Assembly: GCA_025934375.1 (NCBI GenBank)
Contig: JAICYD010000014.1
Location: 1-64,000, forward strand
Reading direction: 5' to 3'
Length of the DNA: 64,000 nucleotides
DNA from: Streptosporangiaceae bacterium
Lineage (GTDB): Bacteria; Actinomycetota; Actinomycetes; Streptosporangiales; Streptosporangiaceae
A program made the position numbers and the translations under genes. Below are positions 1 through 8,677 of the stretch, in pieces. Numbering within the stretch: the first letter of the stretch is position 1; the number at the start of each line of letters is the position of its first letter. Below the pieces are notes generated by a model that worked only from the letters and a program-made list of their open reading frames with translations, was not told the DNA's origin and made no database searches.

Positions 1-178
1 AAAACGGCCCTTACCAGTAATAACTCCATCACTGCATGTATCTATGAGCCTTGCACCGCAACAGTACCTTCCAGTACCCCGGCCTGCCCGTTCACATCGA
101 AACGCAGACTAGGTAACCGGCCAACTGCGGAAGCCAGGTGGCGGCACCGCCCCGGTTACGGGCCGGCCGGGTGCGGGG

Positions 179-345
179 CGATGGCCCTCCCACCCCGGAT
201 AGTGCCGCATCGGTGGCCCTCTAGCCCCGGAACGCTTGGCGGTCGATGGCCCTCGCGCCACGGCTAGGGCGGGTCGATGGCCCTCCAGGCCGGGAATGAT
301 CCCGGGTCGCTGGCCATCGCGCCACGGACCAAGCCGTGGCAGTCG
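179..345. repeat. Degenerate tandem repeat, period about 32 bp
   Basis: A core close to RTGGCCCTC recurs at 181, 213, 246, 277 and, altered, at 310, with a weaker copy at 336. Start-to-start distances are 32, 33, 31, 33 and 26 bp. The copies at 246 and 310 share a downstream GCGCCACGG. The rest of 1-485 shows no convincing gene: the overlapping open frames are low-complexity and arginine/proline rich. The first 110 bases are less GC-rich than the rest. The function is unknown; decayed coding repeat or regulatory DNA are both possible. Confidence 0.6.
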
Positions 346-485
346 CGCCACTGACCCGGCAGAGGCGGGGACAAGGTGCCTTCAGTATGGCGGCGGCCTT
401 CAGCAGCGGGGCGAGCGTCCGCAGCACCTGCGCCCAGCGCCCAGCGCCCCACGGTCATCCCGTAACGGGTCGCGGCCCGAGCGGG

Positions 486-1589
486 TCAGGGAGCGACCGA
501 CAGGAAGTCGGCGAAGCCGGTGGGCTCGTGGCGGCCGATGGTGGCGTGCTCGAAGATGCCCCAGCCTTCGGCCCCGTCGCAGGTGACCCGGCAGGCGTGG
601 TCGATAACGCCGTACGGAACGCGGCCCGTGATGGCGGGGTCGGCCAGGTCATACACGCTTCCCGACGCCCAGTCCCGGCCCTTCCACTGGCCGTGGCTCC
701 ACTCCGGGTCGCCGCTGTAGCCGGCCCCGACGTGCAAGGCGACCGAGGTCAGCGTATCGACCTCCACCGCCAGCGGCTTGCCGCCCCTGGCCTTGACGTG
801 GATGGTGACGTGCTCGGGATGGCGGGTGCCCGGGCGGTACCGGATGTCGAACTCCGGCCAGCCCAGCTGCTCCCGGCGGCCATCGCCCCAGATCCGCACG
901 GCGTCGTTGGTGGTCCGATAGCCGTCAGCTTCCTCCTGGGCGAGCAAGACGATGGCGTAGTCATCGAATCTCAGCTGGCTGTACACCCACCAGAATCCCT
1001 GGAAGCCCGGCTCCGGGGGCCGGCCGGGCGGCTCCGCCTCCCCTACCGGGCGCAGGCCCCAGGACCGGTCGCGCGCCCCGACCCAGCGGGCGCGGTCGAC
1101 GGTGATCTCGTCGCCGCCGACGCGCAGGACGCCGGCCCAGGTCCCCAGCTGCGCGAAGCGCGAGGCATCCAGGAAAAGCCGTGGCCCGTTCCTGGCCACG
1201 TGCTGAGCCTCGTGAACGGCCGGGAACGATCCGTCCCACGTGAGGTCGAAGCCGATGCCATGCTCATCGCCGTCGCAGGCCAGCCGGATCCGGCGCAGCG
1301 GCTCGATCACCTCGATGGCGTACGGGCCAACCCGCTGGTGCAGCCGGTCGGCACCGAGGGCGTCGGAGAACCGCACCGCCCACTGACGGTCCCCCCGCCG
1401 CACGGTCGCGTACGCGTCGGTGACGCCCAGGTTGGGGTACACGCCAAGCCCGGTGATCAGGAGGATGTCGCCCGTGCGGTCGTGGCCGGCGAAGTAGCAG
1501 CGATCATAGAAGTTGCGATCGCCGGTTCCCACGTACTCAAGCGACAGCGGGAGCTGGTGGACCGGGTACTCGTCCATGGGCACGGGCAC
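486..1589 (-). CDS. DUF7064/7065-like (CrtC-type lipocalin fold) protein
   Basis: This 367-residue soluble protein has no signal peptide. It is rich in Trp/Tyr beta-strand segments, for example WGLRPVGE near residue 177 and FWWVYSQL near 200. It resembles actinobacterial proteins annotated as DUF7064/DUF7065, related to the hydroxyneurosporene-hydratase (CrtC/AttH-like) lipocalin fold. Its start lies 15 bp downstream of the stop of the phosphotransferase at 1605-2699, so the two are probably one operon. That pairing recurs in actinobacterial lipid and steroid gene neighbourhoods as I recall them. The substrate is unknown. The family assignment is by recall of sequence character and is moderate. 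Confidence 0.6.
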   Translation of the reverse strand: MPVPMDEYPVHQLPLSLEYVGTGDRNFYDRCYFAGHDRTGDILLITGLGVYPNLGVTDAYATVRRGDRQWAVRFSDALGADRLHQRVGPYAIEVIEPLRRIRLACDGDEHGIGFDLTWDGSFPAVHEAQHVARNGPRLFLDASRFAQLGTWAGVLRVGGDEITVDRARWVGARDRSWGLRPVGEAEPPGRPPEPGFQGFWWVYSQLRFDDYAIVLLAQEEADGYRTTNDAVRIWGDGRREQLGWPEFDIRYRPGTRHPEHVTIHVKARGGKPLAVEVDTLTSVALHVGAGYSGDPEWSHGQWKGRDWASGSVYDLADPAITGRVPYGVIDHACRVTCDGAEGWGIFEHATIGRHEPTGFADFLSVAP

Positions 1590-1604
1590 GGGCGATTGCC
1601 TCCT

Positions 1605-2699
1605 TCAGAGCATCTGCTCAAGCGGGCCGCGGTTGATGATCAGGTCATGGATGTCGTCCGGCATCGCCTGCTCCCCGAAGCGCACGCGGCGCAGGCCCAC
1701 GATGACGAACACGATGGCCCACTGGATCGCCGTGTACGTCAGGTAGAAGTCCATGTCCCGCACCTGGTGACCGGTCTGCGCCTCGTACTGGGCCGCGACG
1801 TCCTCCAGCCGCATGAAGTCCGGCATCCCGGGCGAGCCGAACAGGCCCGCGATCTCCTGGAAGACCTCGTGGCCGCCCACCAGCCACGAGATGTCGATCT
1901 CGCGCGGGCCGAGTCCCGCCATCTCCCAGTCGAGGAGGGCAGCCGGGCGGAAGTCCTGGTAGATCACGTTGTTGACCCTGGCGTCGCCCCAGCTCAGCAC
2001 CGTCTCGCCGGGGTCGGCGGGCCAGTTGTCGGCCAGGTGGCGAAATCCCCGCTCGATGAGCGGGCAGCGGCCCCCCAGCGATACCGCGTGGTCGTACCAC
2101 GCCTGCGCGTGCGCGACGTGCCGGCGCAGGGCCGTGTCCCCGGCCTGCGGGAACTGCAGGAAGGCGAAGGTCTGCTCCGGGTCGGGCACGGCGTGCAGCG
2201 CGGCCAGCGCGCTGACGGTCGACTCCTGCAGGCGCCGCTGCTCCTCGCGGCTGGCCTCGAGGAGCCAGCCGTCGCTGTTGTAGGTGATGTCGTCGGGGAC
2301 GAGTCCGTCCACGCGGCTCATGATGTAGAACGGCGTCCCCAGCGGCGCCGGGTCGGGCTCGACCCAGACCGCCTCGGGCACCGGGACGTCGGTGAGCGCC
2401 CCGACCAAGCGGATCACCTGGAATTCCCGCTCCATCTGGTAGCTGGGGAACACCGGCATGTCGACCCGCTGCGGCGCCACCCTGGCGACAAGCCGGCGAG
2501 CCTGCTGGGCGCCGCCGTCGTGCCAGGCGGCGGTGAAGAACAGGGTCTCGCTGGACTGGCCGGTGAGCGGGACGGCCAGCTCCGTCACCTCGGGCGCCGA
2601 TCCGGCCGGCAACTTCCCGGCCAGCCACGCCGCGAGGCTGGCGCGGGTCTGTCCTAGGTCCCGGGTCGACTTCTGGAGGATCTCCCTGTCGGCGGTCAT
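1605..2699 (-). CDS. Phosphotransferase family protein (APH/ACAD10-like kinase fold)
   Basis: This 364-residue protein has the aminoglycoside-phosphotransferase/choline-kinase fold. The catalytic loop reads SWGDARVNN (Brenner-type HGDxxxxN variant, Trp for His) and is followed by the metal-binding LLDWEM segment. Members close to ACAD10/FadE36 act on hydroxyacyl or similar small substrates, not necessarily on antibiotics. ATG 2699 is chosen because the homologous region begins near it; the open frame extends upstream to 2816 without family character. A short ORF with a good ribosome-binding site ends in an ATGA overlap with this start (see 2696-2731), suggesting coupled translation. It shares an operon with the DUF7064-like gene downstream. 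Confidence 0.75.
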   Translation of the reverse strand: MTADREILQKSTRDLGQTRASLAAWLAGKLPAGSAPEVTELAVPLTGQSSETLFFTAAWHDGGAQQARRLVARVAPQRVDMPVFPSYQMEREFQVIRLVGALTDVPVPEAVWVEPDPAPLGTPFYIMSRVDGLVPDDITYNSDGWLLEASREEQRRLQESTVSALAALHAVPDPEQTFAFLQFPQAGDTALRRHVAHAQAWYDHAVSLGGRCPLIERGFRHLADNWPADPGETVLSWGDARVNNVIYQDFRPAALLDWEMAGLGPREIDISWLVGGHEVFQEIAGLFGSPGMPDFMRLEDVAAQYEAQTGHQVRDMDFYLTYTAIQWAIVFVIVGLRRVRFGEQAMPDDIHDLIINRGPLEQML

Positions 2700-2731
2700 G
2701 ACCGGACCACCGAGGCGGCCATCACAGGCAT
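2696..2731 (-). other. Candidate 11-codon leader ORF overlapping the phosphotransferase start
   Basis: On the minus strand AGGGAGGT (2746-2739) precedes ATG 2731 by seven bases. The frame MPVMAASVVRS then stops at TGA 2698-2696. The stop overlaps the phosphotransferase ATG (2699-2697) as ATGA. The phosphotransferase itself has no comparable Shine-Dalgarno directly upstream, so the leader may load ribosomes by coupling. It could be chance; conservation across related genomes is the test. Confidence 0.4.
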
Positions 2732-2937
2732 CACGGCGACCTCCCTGCGGAGCACGGGACGGGCGCCATAGCCCGGCCTCACCTGCCGAGCCTAATAAAA
2801 GATGAAACATATTCAAGGGCGCGATGAGCGCCCCTCGACCGCGGTCCGGTTCTGCGCGGCAGGTGATCGGCTTCCGCTCAGTGCCCGGGAAAGGCCCGCG
2901 AGACCAGCCGAATAATTGGCCTCGCCTCGGACTGCGG

Positions 2938-5283
2938 TTAGCCGGCGTCCGCCGTGTCTATGAGCTCCAGGATGCGCGCCGGGGGCAGGTGCTGCTCGTA
3001 GATCCGCACGCCGAACGGCGTAAGGGCGTCCTCGATCGCGTTCACCAGCGTGGGCGGCGCGATGATCATGCCGCCTTCGCCGACGCCCCGGAAGTTGACG
3101 TCAGCGTCCAAAGGCACGGTCTGGAGGTGCTCGATCTCGATCCGCGGAATGTCGCAGGCGGTCGGCAGCAGGTAGTCCATGAACGTGGCCGACTGGTAGT
3201 TGCCGTCCTGGTCGTAGGCTGACCGCTCCAGCAGCACGGCGCCGATCCCCTGCGCGATGCCGCCGCGGATCTGGCCCTCGACGACCGCGGGGTTGATGAG
3301 CGCGCCGCAGTCCTCGGCCGCGACGTACCGTTCGATCCGCACCAGGCCGGTCTCGGCGTCGACCTCGACGATGGCGCAATGGCTGCCGCCCGACCAGCCG
3401 CCTTCGCCGCCGTCGAACGAGGCCTCGACCTCGAGGTTGGTGTCGACATCGGCGCCGAACTCCCCCGACGCGGCCTGCCGGGCGACCTCGGCCACCGGGA
3501 TCGCGCTGTCGGGGTCGCCGCGCACCTGGACCTGGCCGTCGACGATCTCCAGGTCCTGGGCGCTGGCCTCGATGAGGTGCGCCGCGAAATCGAGCACCTT
3601 GCCCTTCAGCTGCCGGGCGCCGTGCAGCGCGGCGCCGCCGGTCATGGTGGCCGACCGGCTGCCGCCCGTCAGCCCGAACGGCACCACGTCGCTGTCGCCG
3701 ACGACGACGCGGACCTGCTCGAAGGGCACGCCGAATTCGTCGGCGGCGATCTGGGCGAGGGTGGTCTGGTGGCTCTGCCCGTGTGGCATCTGGCCGGTGA
3801 ACAAGGTCACGACGCCATCGCCGGCCAGCGCGAGCCGCATGAACTCCATGCCCATCGGGCCACTGCGCCCCTCAGGTGAGCGCGGGCCGGGCGCGGCCTC
3901 GATGAAGGTGGCCAGCCCGATGCCCAGGTACCGGCCTCGGGCGCGCTCTTCGGCTTGCCGGCGCCGGAAGGCCGGGATGTCCACGACCTCGGCGATGCGC
4001 TCCAGTGACTCCTTTGCGGTGACTCCGGCCAGCGGGCGCCCGGTGATCATGGTGAAGGGCGGGTCGGTGCGCGGGGCGATGTTGCGCAGCCGGATCTCGA
4101 GCGGGTCAAGGCCGAGGTCCTTCGCGAGGAGGTCAAGGACGCGTTCCCGCACGAACGTCTCCGACGCCCACGGGCCACGGTAGGCGATATAGGACGCCTT
4201 GTTGGTGGTGACCGCGGTCGACTCGAAGCCCAGCGCCGCCAGCTTATACGGGCCGGGCAGCATCATCTCGATGATTCCCGGGACCATCGTGCCCATGACC
4301 GGATACGCGCCGGTGTCGATCACCATCGCGACGTCCAGCCCGAGCAAGTCACCGTCGGCGCTGACCGCGGCCCGCACCTCGAAGCTCTCCTCGCGGGCCT
4401 GCCCGGACGCGGCCAGGTTCTCGCTGCGGTCCTCGACCCACTTGACCGGCCTGCCCAGGGCACGTGACGCGGCCGCGACGGCCAGCTCTTCCCGGGAGGC
4501 GCCGATCTTCAGGCCGAACGAGCCGCCGATGTCGCCGGCCACGACGCGCACCTTGTCCGCGTCGATGCCCAGCCGCATGGCGGCGCCCATCCTGGTGACG
4601 TGGACGCTCTGCGTCGCCGCGTGCACGGTCAGGGTCCCCGAGCCGGCGTCGTAACTGGCCACGCAGCCGCGCCCTTCCATGGGCACGTTCTGGTGGCGAT
4701 GCACGTCGATGCGGAACTCCGCGACCCGGTCGGCCGCCGCGAAGACGCCGGCGACGTCGCCGAACTCGCTGCGCTTGTGCGGGCCGATGATGTTGTCGCC
4801 CAGGTTGGCGAACAGCGGCGGGCTGGCGGGGTCGAGGGCGAAAGCCGCGCTGACGACCGGGGGCAGGCCCTCATAGTCGACCTCGACCAGCTCGCACCCG
4901 TCCTCGGCCAGGTACCGGCTCTCGGCGACCACGACCGCCACCGGGTCGCCCGCGAACCGCACCTTGTCGGTCGCCAGCAGGGTGTACTCAGGCTTGGGGC
5001 CGGGGCCGGCCATCATCGCGAACAGCGGATCCTGCCCGGGGATGGTCACCGCCTCCAGGTCCGCCCCGGTGAGCACCGCGACGACCCCCGGCAGGGCGCG
5101 GGCGGCCGCGGCGTCCACCGCGAGCACCCGCGCGTGGGCCAGCGGCGAGCGCACGAACGCCGCGTGCAGCATCCCCGGCAGCTTGAGGTCATCGATGTAG
5201 CGCCCTCGCCCCGCCAGGATGCGCGGGTCCTCCGAGCGCTTGACGCTGGCGCCCGTGTAACGCTGGGCCGCGATCTGGGCCAT
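2938..5283 (-). CDS. Molybdopterin-binding large subunit, CO/xanthine dehydrogenase superfamily
   Basis: This 781-residue protein has the N-terminal aldehyde-oxidase a/b hammerhead ([20 protein letters not shown], residues about 27-46) followed by the Mo-cofactor-binding domains. The active-site loop near residue 367 reads AYRGPW. Form I CO dehydrogenases carry AYRCSFR there, and form II AYRGAGR. It is therefore a form II-like hydroxylase of unknown substrate, not a proven CO oxidiser. It is the last gene of a minus-strand large/small/medium operon, starting 14 bp after the 2Fe-2S subunit. ATG 5283 fits the family N-terminus; the open frame to 5475 overlaps the small subunit and is a shadow. 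Confidence 0.9.
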   Translation of the reverse strand: MAQIAAQRYTGASVKRSEDPRILAGRGRYIDDLKLPGMLHAAFVRSPLAHARVLAVDAAAARALPGVVAVLTGADLEAVTIPGQDPLFAMMAGPGPKPEYTLLATDKVRFAGDPVAVVVAESRYLAEDGCELVEVDYEGLPPVVSAAFALDPASPPLFANLGDNIIGPHKRSEFGDVAGVFAAADRVAEFRIDVHRHQNVPMEGRGCVASYDAGSGTLTVHAATQSVHVTRMGAAMRLGIDADKVRVVAGDIGGSFGLKIGASREELAVAAASRALGRPVKWVEDRSENLAASGQAREESFEVRAAVSADGDLLGLDVAMVIDTGAYPVMGTMVPGIIEMMLPGPYKLAALGFESTAVTTNKASYIAYRGPWASETFVRERVLDLLAKDLGLDPLEIRLRNIAPRTDPPFTMITGRPLAGVTAKESLERIAEVVDIPAFRRRQAEERARGRYLGIGLATFIEAAPGPRSPEGRSGPMGMEFMRLALAGDGVVTLFTGQMPHGQSHQTTLAQIAADEFGVPFEQVRVVVGDSDVVPFGLTGGSRSATMTGGAALHGARQLKGKVLDFAAHLIEASAQDLEIVDGQVQVRGDPDSAIPVAEVARQAASGEFGADVDTNLEVEASFDGGEGGWSGGSHCAIVEVDAETGLVRIERYVAAEDCGALINPAVVEGQIRGGIAQGIGAVLLERSAYDQDGNYQSATFMDYLLPTACDIPRIEIEHLQTVPLDADVNFRGVGEGGMIIAPPTLVNAIEDALTPFGVRIYEQHLPPARILELIDTADAG

Positions 5284-5297
5284 CGTCGCTCCCTTGG

Positions 5298-5765
5298 TCA
5301 GCCTTCCCTGCTGCGCCGCGCGGCCAGCAGGACGCCATCGATGATGCTCTGGTACCCGGTACAACGGCAGATGTTGCCGGACAGCGCCTCGCGGATCTCC
5401 TGCTCGCCGGCGTCCGGATGGGCGCGCAGGAACGCGGAGGCCTGCATGACGAACCCCGGGGTGCAGAATCCGCACTGGAAGCTATGGGAGTCCCGCATCG
5501 CCTGCTGCAGCGGGCCGAGAGCGCCGTCCGGCGCTAGCCCCTCGATCGTGGTCACCTCGCTGCCCGCCGCCTGGACAGCCAGCATCAGGCACGAGCGCAC
5601 CGCCCGGCCGTCGACGATGACCGTGCACGCGCCGCAGACCCCGTGCTCGCAGCCGACGTGGGTACCGGTGAGATCGAGGTCCTCGCGCAGGAAGTCCGCC
5701 AGCGTCTTGCGCGCCTCCACCGAGGCGGCGCGCGCGGCGCCGTTCACGCTTACGGTGATATCCAC
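5298..5765 (-). CDS. (2Fe-2S)-binding small subunit of molybdenum hydroxylase
   Basis: This 155-residue protein of normal family length carries two 2Fe-2S clusters. The plant-ferredoxin-type cluster uses the Cys residues of GCEHGVCGACTV (about residues 38-49) and a later SCLM Cys. The helical cluster uses CGFC and CRC in the C-terminal half. It passes electrons from the Mo site to FAD within the heterotrimer. The start is GTG 5765, six bases after the FAD-subunit stop, so translation is probably coupled. It is cytoplasmic, with no signal peptide. Confidence 0.95.
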   Translation of the reverse strand: MDITVSVNGAARAASVEARKTLADFLREDLDLTGTHVGCEHGVCGACTVIVDGRAVRSCLMLAVQAAGSEVTTIEGLAPDGALGPLQQAMRDSHSFQCGFCTPGFVMQASAFLRAHPDAGEQEIREALSGNICRCTGYQSIIDGVLLAARRSREG

Positions 5766-5771
5766 TTCGCG

Positions 5772-6710
5772 TCACGGCCTCTCGTGGGCATGAGCACTGT
5801 TGTGACGAGCACTGTTGTGACGAGCACTGTTGTGACGAGCACTGTTGTGACGAGCACTGTCGGCGGCCGCCCGCAATCCGCGCCGGACCAGCGTGGCCGC
5901 GACCTTCTTGCGGTACTCCGGCGACCCGTTCAGGTCGGCTGGCGGATCGATGCCGTCGGTCGCCCGGCGGGCCGCCTCCTCGAACAACTCCGCCGACGGC
6001 TCCTCGCCGACGAGGAGGGCTTCCGCGTCCGCCGCCCGGACCGGCACGTCGCCGAGGCCGGCGAACGCCAGCCGGGCGTCGCTGATCGCGCCGTCAGCCA
6101 GCGTCAGCGAGGCCGCCAAGCCGACGATGGCGAAGTCACCGTGGCGCCGGGCGACCTCCTGGAAGGCGGCACCGGTGCCCGGCCCGGCGGCCGGGAAGCG
6201 GACCTCGACGAGGATCTCATCGGGGCGGCGGGACGTCGCCAGGTAACCCTCGAACCACTGCGCCGCCGGGACAACGCGATCGCCGGCCCGGCTCCGCACC
6301 ACGAGCTCGGCGTCGAGGGCCAGCGCGACGGCCGGCAACTCGGCCGCCGGGTCGGCGTGCGCCAGGCTGCCCCCGATCGTGCCCCGGCTGCGGATCGCCT
6401 CATGGCCGATCAGCGGCAAGGCGGCCGCCAGCAGCGGCACCGCGTCGGCCACCGTCTCCGATTCCTCGGCCACGTACTCGCGCGTCATCGCGCCGATGCT
6501 CACCCGGCCGTCGGACACTGACACGCCGGACATTTCACCCAGGCCGTTGATGTCGATGAGCACCGCGGGGCGGGCCAGCCGCAGCGCCATCAGCGGGATC
6601 AGGCTCTGCCCGCCGGCCAGCACGCTCGCCTCGTCTTGATGCTCGGCGAGCAGATCGACGGCCTCAGCCACAGTCGCGGGAACCTCGTACTCAACGTGCG
6701 GCAGCTTCAC
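5772..6710 (-). CDS. FAD-binding medium subunit of molybdenum hydroxylase, with repeat tail
   Basis: This protein of about 312 residues has the vanillyl-alcohol-oxidase FAD fold. The FAD-binding motifs are LAGGQSLIP (about residue 32) and RGTIGGSLAHADP (about residue 110), typical of CoxM-like subunits. GTG 6710 gives the family-like N-terminus VKLPHVEYEVP; GTG 6716 or ATG 6743 are alternatives. The C-terminus is unusual: after the normal end it carries about four copies of the pentad SARHN encoded by a perfect 15-bp tandem repeat, giving a His/Arg/Asn-rich tail. It is the first gene of the three-subunit operon. Confidence 0.9.
   Translation of the reverse strand: MKLPHVEYEVPATVAEAVDLLAEHQDEASVLAGGQSLIPLMALRLARPAVLIDINGLGEMSGVSVSDGRVSIGAMTREYVAEESETVADAVPLLAAALPLIGHEAIRSRGTIGGSLAHADPAAELPAVALALDAELVVRSRAGDRVVPAAQWFEGYLATSRRPDEILVEVRFPAAGPGTGAAFQEVARRHGDFAIVGLAASLTLADGAISDARLAFAGLGDVPVRAADAEALLVGEEPSAELFEEAARRATDGIDPPADLNGSPEYRKKVAATLVRRGLRAAADSARHNSARHNSARHNSARHNSAHAHERP
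5792..5860. repeat. Perfect 15-bp tandem repeat, 4.6 copies, in coding sequence
   Basis: The unit GAGCACTGTTGTGAC occurs at 5792, 5807, 5822 and 5837, with a partial fifth copy at 5852-5860. It encodes an (A/S)RHNS pentad on the minus strand at the C-terminus of the FAD subunit. Because 15 is a multiple of three, copy-number change would lengthen or shorten the tail without a frameshift. Identity between copies suggests recent slippage expansion. Confidence 0.95.
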
Positions 6711-6985
6711 CGGCACTCGCCCCCTCAACGCCTCATGCCTCACCCAGCACTGACTCTAGCGAAATCCCGGGAAGAAAGCGCCGGCTGCCAAACGTGTGAG
6801 ACAGGAGGGACGCAAGTGCCACCTGGGACCCGTTATCGTAAAGTACCGCCAAGAACGCGTGCTGGGGCGCGCTGGGAGCATGGGTATTCCCGGGCCTCGG
6901 CGGATCCTTCGACCCGTCGAGCTTTGAACGCGCCTGCGGCGAGACCTATGCCGGCCCCGGCTTCGCCTTCTCCTGGACCGCTGGG

Positions 6986-7384
6986 CTAGCTCGTGAACGT
7001 GTTCGTCTGCGTGCCGTGGTCCCCGATCTGCACGCCCTGCGAGCCCGTCACGGCCACGTTGTACTTCCCGGCCGCCGCGCCCTGCTGGTCCACCAGTTCG
7101 AGCAGCGCCTTGGCGGCCGCCAGGAGGGCCTCGTCCTGGCCGGCGTTCGCCTCGGCCAGCTTCCTGCCGAGACCCTTCTCGAAGGTCTGCGGGTCCGCCT
7201 CATATTCGGCCAGGACGGCCTCGCCGTTGGCGGTCCCGGCCTCGCGGAAGCGCGCGCTTACGAGATCATGCAGCTTCCGGTAGCCGGCTCTGGCCTTCTC
7301 CGTGACCTCGGCCTTGAGCCCGTCAAGCAGGCCAGCAGTCGCCCCCGCGGCCAGCGCCGCCAAGATCAGCGTGATCGGTTCCAT
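6986..7384 (-). CDS. Small RHIM-like amyloid-motif protein
   Basis: This 132-residue protein begins with a hydrophobic segment (MEPITLILAALAAGATAGLL), continues as a charged helical region and ends in the motif GVQIGDHGTQTNTF (about residues 117-130). The V-Q-I-G core matches the RIP homotypic interaction motif consensus (I/V)Q(I/V/L)G seen in mammalian necroptosis kinases and in bacterial amyloid-signalling sequences. The architecture of N-terminal helices plus a terminal RHIM-like tail matches small actinobacterial RHIM proteins I recall. ATG 7384 is preceded by GGGAGGACGGAGC. No NLR or protease partner lies next to it. Its role is inferred: self-assembling signalling or scaffold protein, possibly in defence or regulated death. 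Confidence 0.75.
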   Translation of the reverse strand: MEPITLILAALAAGATAGLLDGLKAEVTEKARAGYRKLHDLVSARFREAGTANGEAVLAEYEADPQTFEKGLGRKLAEANAGQDEALLAAAKALLELVDQQGAAAGKYNVAVTGSQGVQIGDHGTQTNTFTS

Positions 7385-7516
7385 TCCGCTCCGTCCTCCC
7401 TGCCCCATCGACGATCCTACGCCTCGCCTGATCTCGCTACCTCCGCCACTGGACGCCGCGCGAACTCGTGATTCCGCGTTCTTATGCCAGACTGCGGCAA
7501 GAAGGAAGGTGCCCTG

Positions 7517-8113
7517 ATGATCATTGAGCGGCACGAGGATGTCACCCCGGCCGTGCTGGCGGTCATGCGGCGGACGGCCGATCCGCGCCTGCGCGAGATT
7601 ATGACGTCGCTTGTCTCGCACCTGCACGCATTCGTCCGCGACGTGGGACTGACCGAGGAGGAGTTCCAGTCGGCCGCCGCCATCCTTAATGAGATGGGCC
7701 AGGCCACGACGGACACGCACAACGAGATGGTGCTGATGGCCGGCTCACTGGGCGTGTCGACCCTCGTCTGCCTGCTCAACAATGGCGTGGCCGGTTACCC
7801 CATACCCACCGACACGGTCGTGGGCCGGCTGCTCAAGGCGCAGGACCGCCACCCCTTCCGGCCCGCTCACCTGCACGTCCTGGTCTTCAAGGAAGGCTTC
7901 AAGACGCGGATCTCGCAGGTCTACGTCGACGACGACCCGCACCTCGGCACCGATGTCCAATTCGGCGTCACCCGGGCCCTGATCGGCGACTTCCGGCGCC
8001 ACGACGAGCCCCGCCCGGATGATCCCAGCGCGGGAACGCCCTGGTACTCCCTCGACTACACGTTCACCTTGGAATCCGGCGTGGCCAGGCTCCCCCGGCC
8101 CCCGATCGGGTAG
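7517..8113 (+). pseudogene. Intradiol ring-cleavage dioxygenase with internal deletion
   Basis: The 198-residue product begins like the N-terminal domain of catechol/hydroxyquinol 1,2-dioxygenases. It then jumps from the family GVSTLVCLLNN segment directly to the C-terminal YPIPTD and RHPFRPAHLH segments. Full proteins are about 280-300 residues, so roughly 80-90 residues are missing in frame near residue 89. The missing part normally carries one of the two Tyr iron ligands. The second Tyr (YPIPTD) and both His ligands (HLH region) remain. Loss of a ligand and of core strands predicts no activity. The start ATG 7517 follows AAGGAAGG. Confidence 0.75.
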
Positions 8114-8163
8114 CGCCTCGGCGGTAAGCGTCCAATGGCGCCCGGCGGGCCCCCGGATGAGGG

Positions 8164-8496
8164 TTACCGCCCGGTGGCTTGCCGGTACCTGGCGACGACC
8201 TCGGCGGGAATCCGCCCGCGCTCCTTGATCTCGAGGCCGTTCTCCCGCGCCCAGGCCCGGGCGGCCACGGTATCGATGACACTGGGCCTGCGTCCGCCGC
8301 GAGTGGCGCGGTGCGAGCCGCCGCCAACCCTGCGGGCATGGGCAATGAAATCCTTCAGGGCATCGCGCATCTCGTCGCTATGCTTAGCGCTGAGGTCGAT
8401 CTCGTACTCAGCGCCGTCCAGCGCAAAGCGGACCGTACCCGCGGCCTCTCCGCCATCGATGTCATCAATGAACAGCGTCTGAACCTTCTGCGCCAT
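8164..8496 (-). CDS. lsr2: Lsr2-family nucleoid-associated protein
   Basis: This 110-residue protein has the N-terminal dimerisation domain starting MAQKVQTLFIDDIDG and a C-terminal DNA-binding domain. The latter contains the RGR-type minor-groove motif in KERGRIPAEVVARY. Lsr2 is the actinobacterial functional analogue of H-NS and silences AT-rich, often acquired, DNA. ATG 8496 is preceded by GGGAG at good spacing. It is a single gene, and the upstream 180 bp is comparatively AT-rich, consistent with its promoter. Actinomycetes often carry several paralogues, so this may not be the main copy. Confidence 0.92.
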   Translation of the reverse strand: MAQKVQTLFIDDIDGGEAAGTVRFALDGAEYEIDLSAKHSDEMRDALKDFIAHARRVGGGSHRATRGGRRPSVIDTVAARAWARENGLEIKERGRIPAEVVARYRQATGR

Positions 8497-8677
8497 GACA
8501 CGCTCCCTGATGTATTCGTTGGCTAGAAAAAGCTTAGCGAGTCCCGGCAATTTTCGCCGCATAATTCCCGCATGTCCCCCGCAATCCATTCGCAGCGATT
8601 CTTGCAAGGCAAGGCCCTTGTATCTGATCAGCCAGGTGGCCGGCCTCTGGCAAGGTTCCGCCTTGGTAGCCGCGATA

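Noticed and set aside
179..345. CRISPR array
   Set aside because: The conserved core is only about nine bases, the copies are diverged, the intervals are not unique spacers of constant size and there are no cas genes.
336..2657. A 773-codon plus-strand open frame opposite the DUF7064-like and phosphotransferase genes
   Set aside because: It is antisense to two genes with clear family motifs. Its translation is Arg/Pro/Gly/Val-rich without motifs, a typical GC-rich shadow. The same applies to other long antisense frames, for example 16781-18487 and 41604-43406.
5792..5860. Phase-variation switch
   Set aside because: The unit is 15 bp, so gain or loss of copies leaves the frame intact and cannot turn the gene off.
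2938..6710. Calling the operon coxLSM, aerobic CO dehydrogenase
   Set aside because: The active-site loop AYRGPW lacks the form I signature with the Cys ligand for copper, so the substrate cannot be named.
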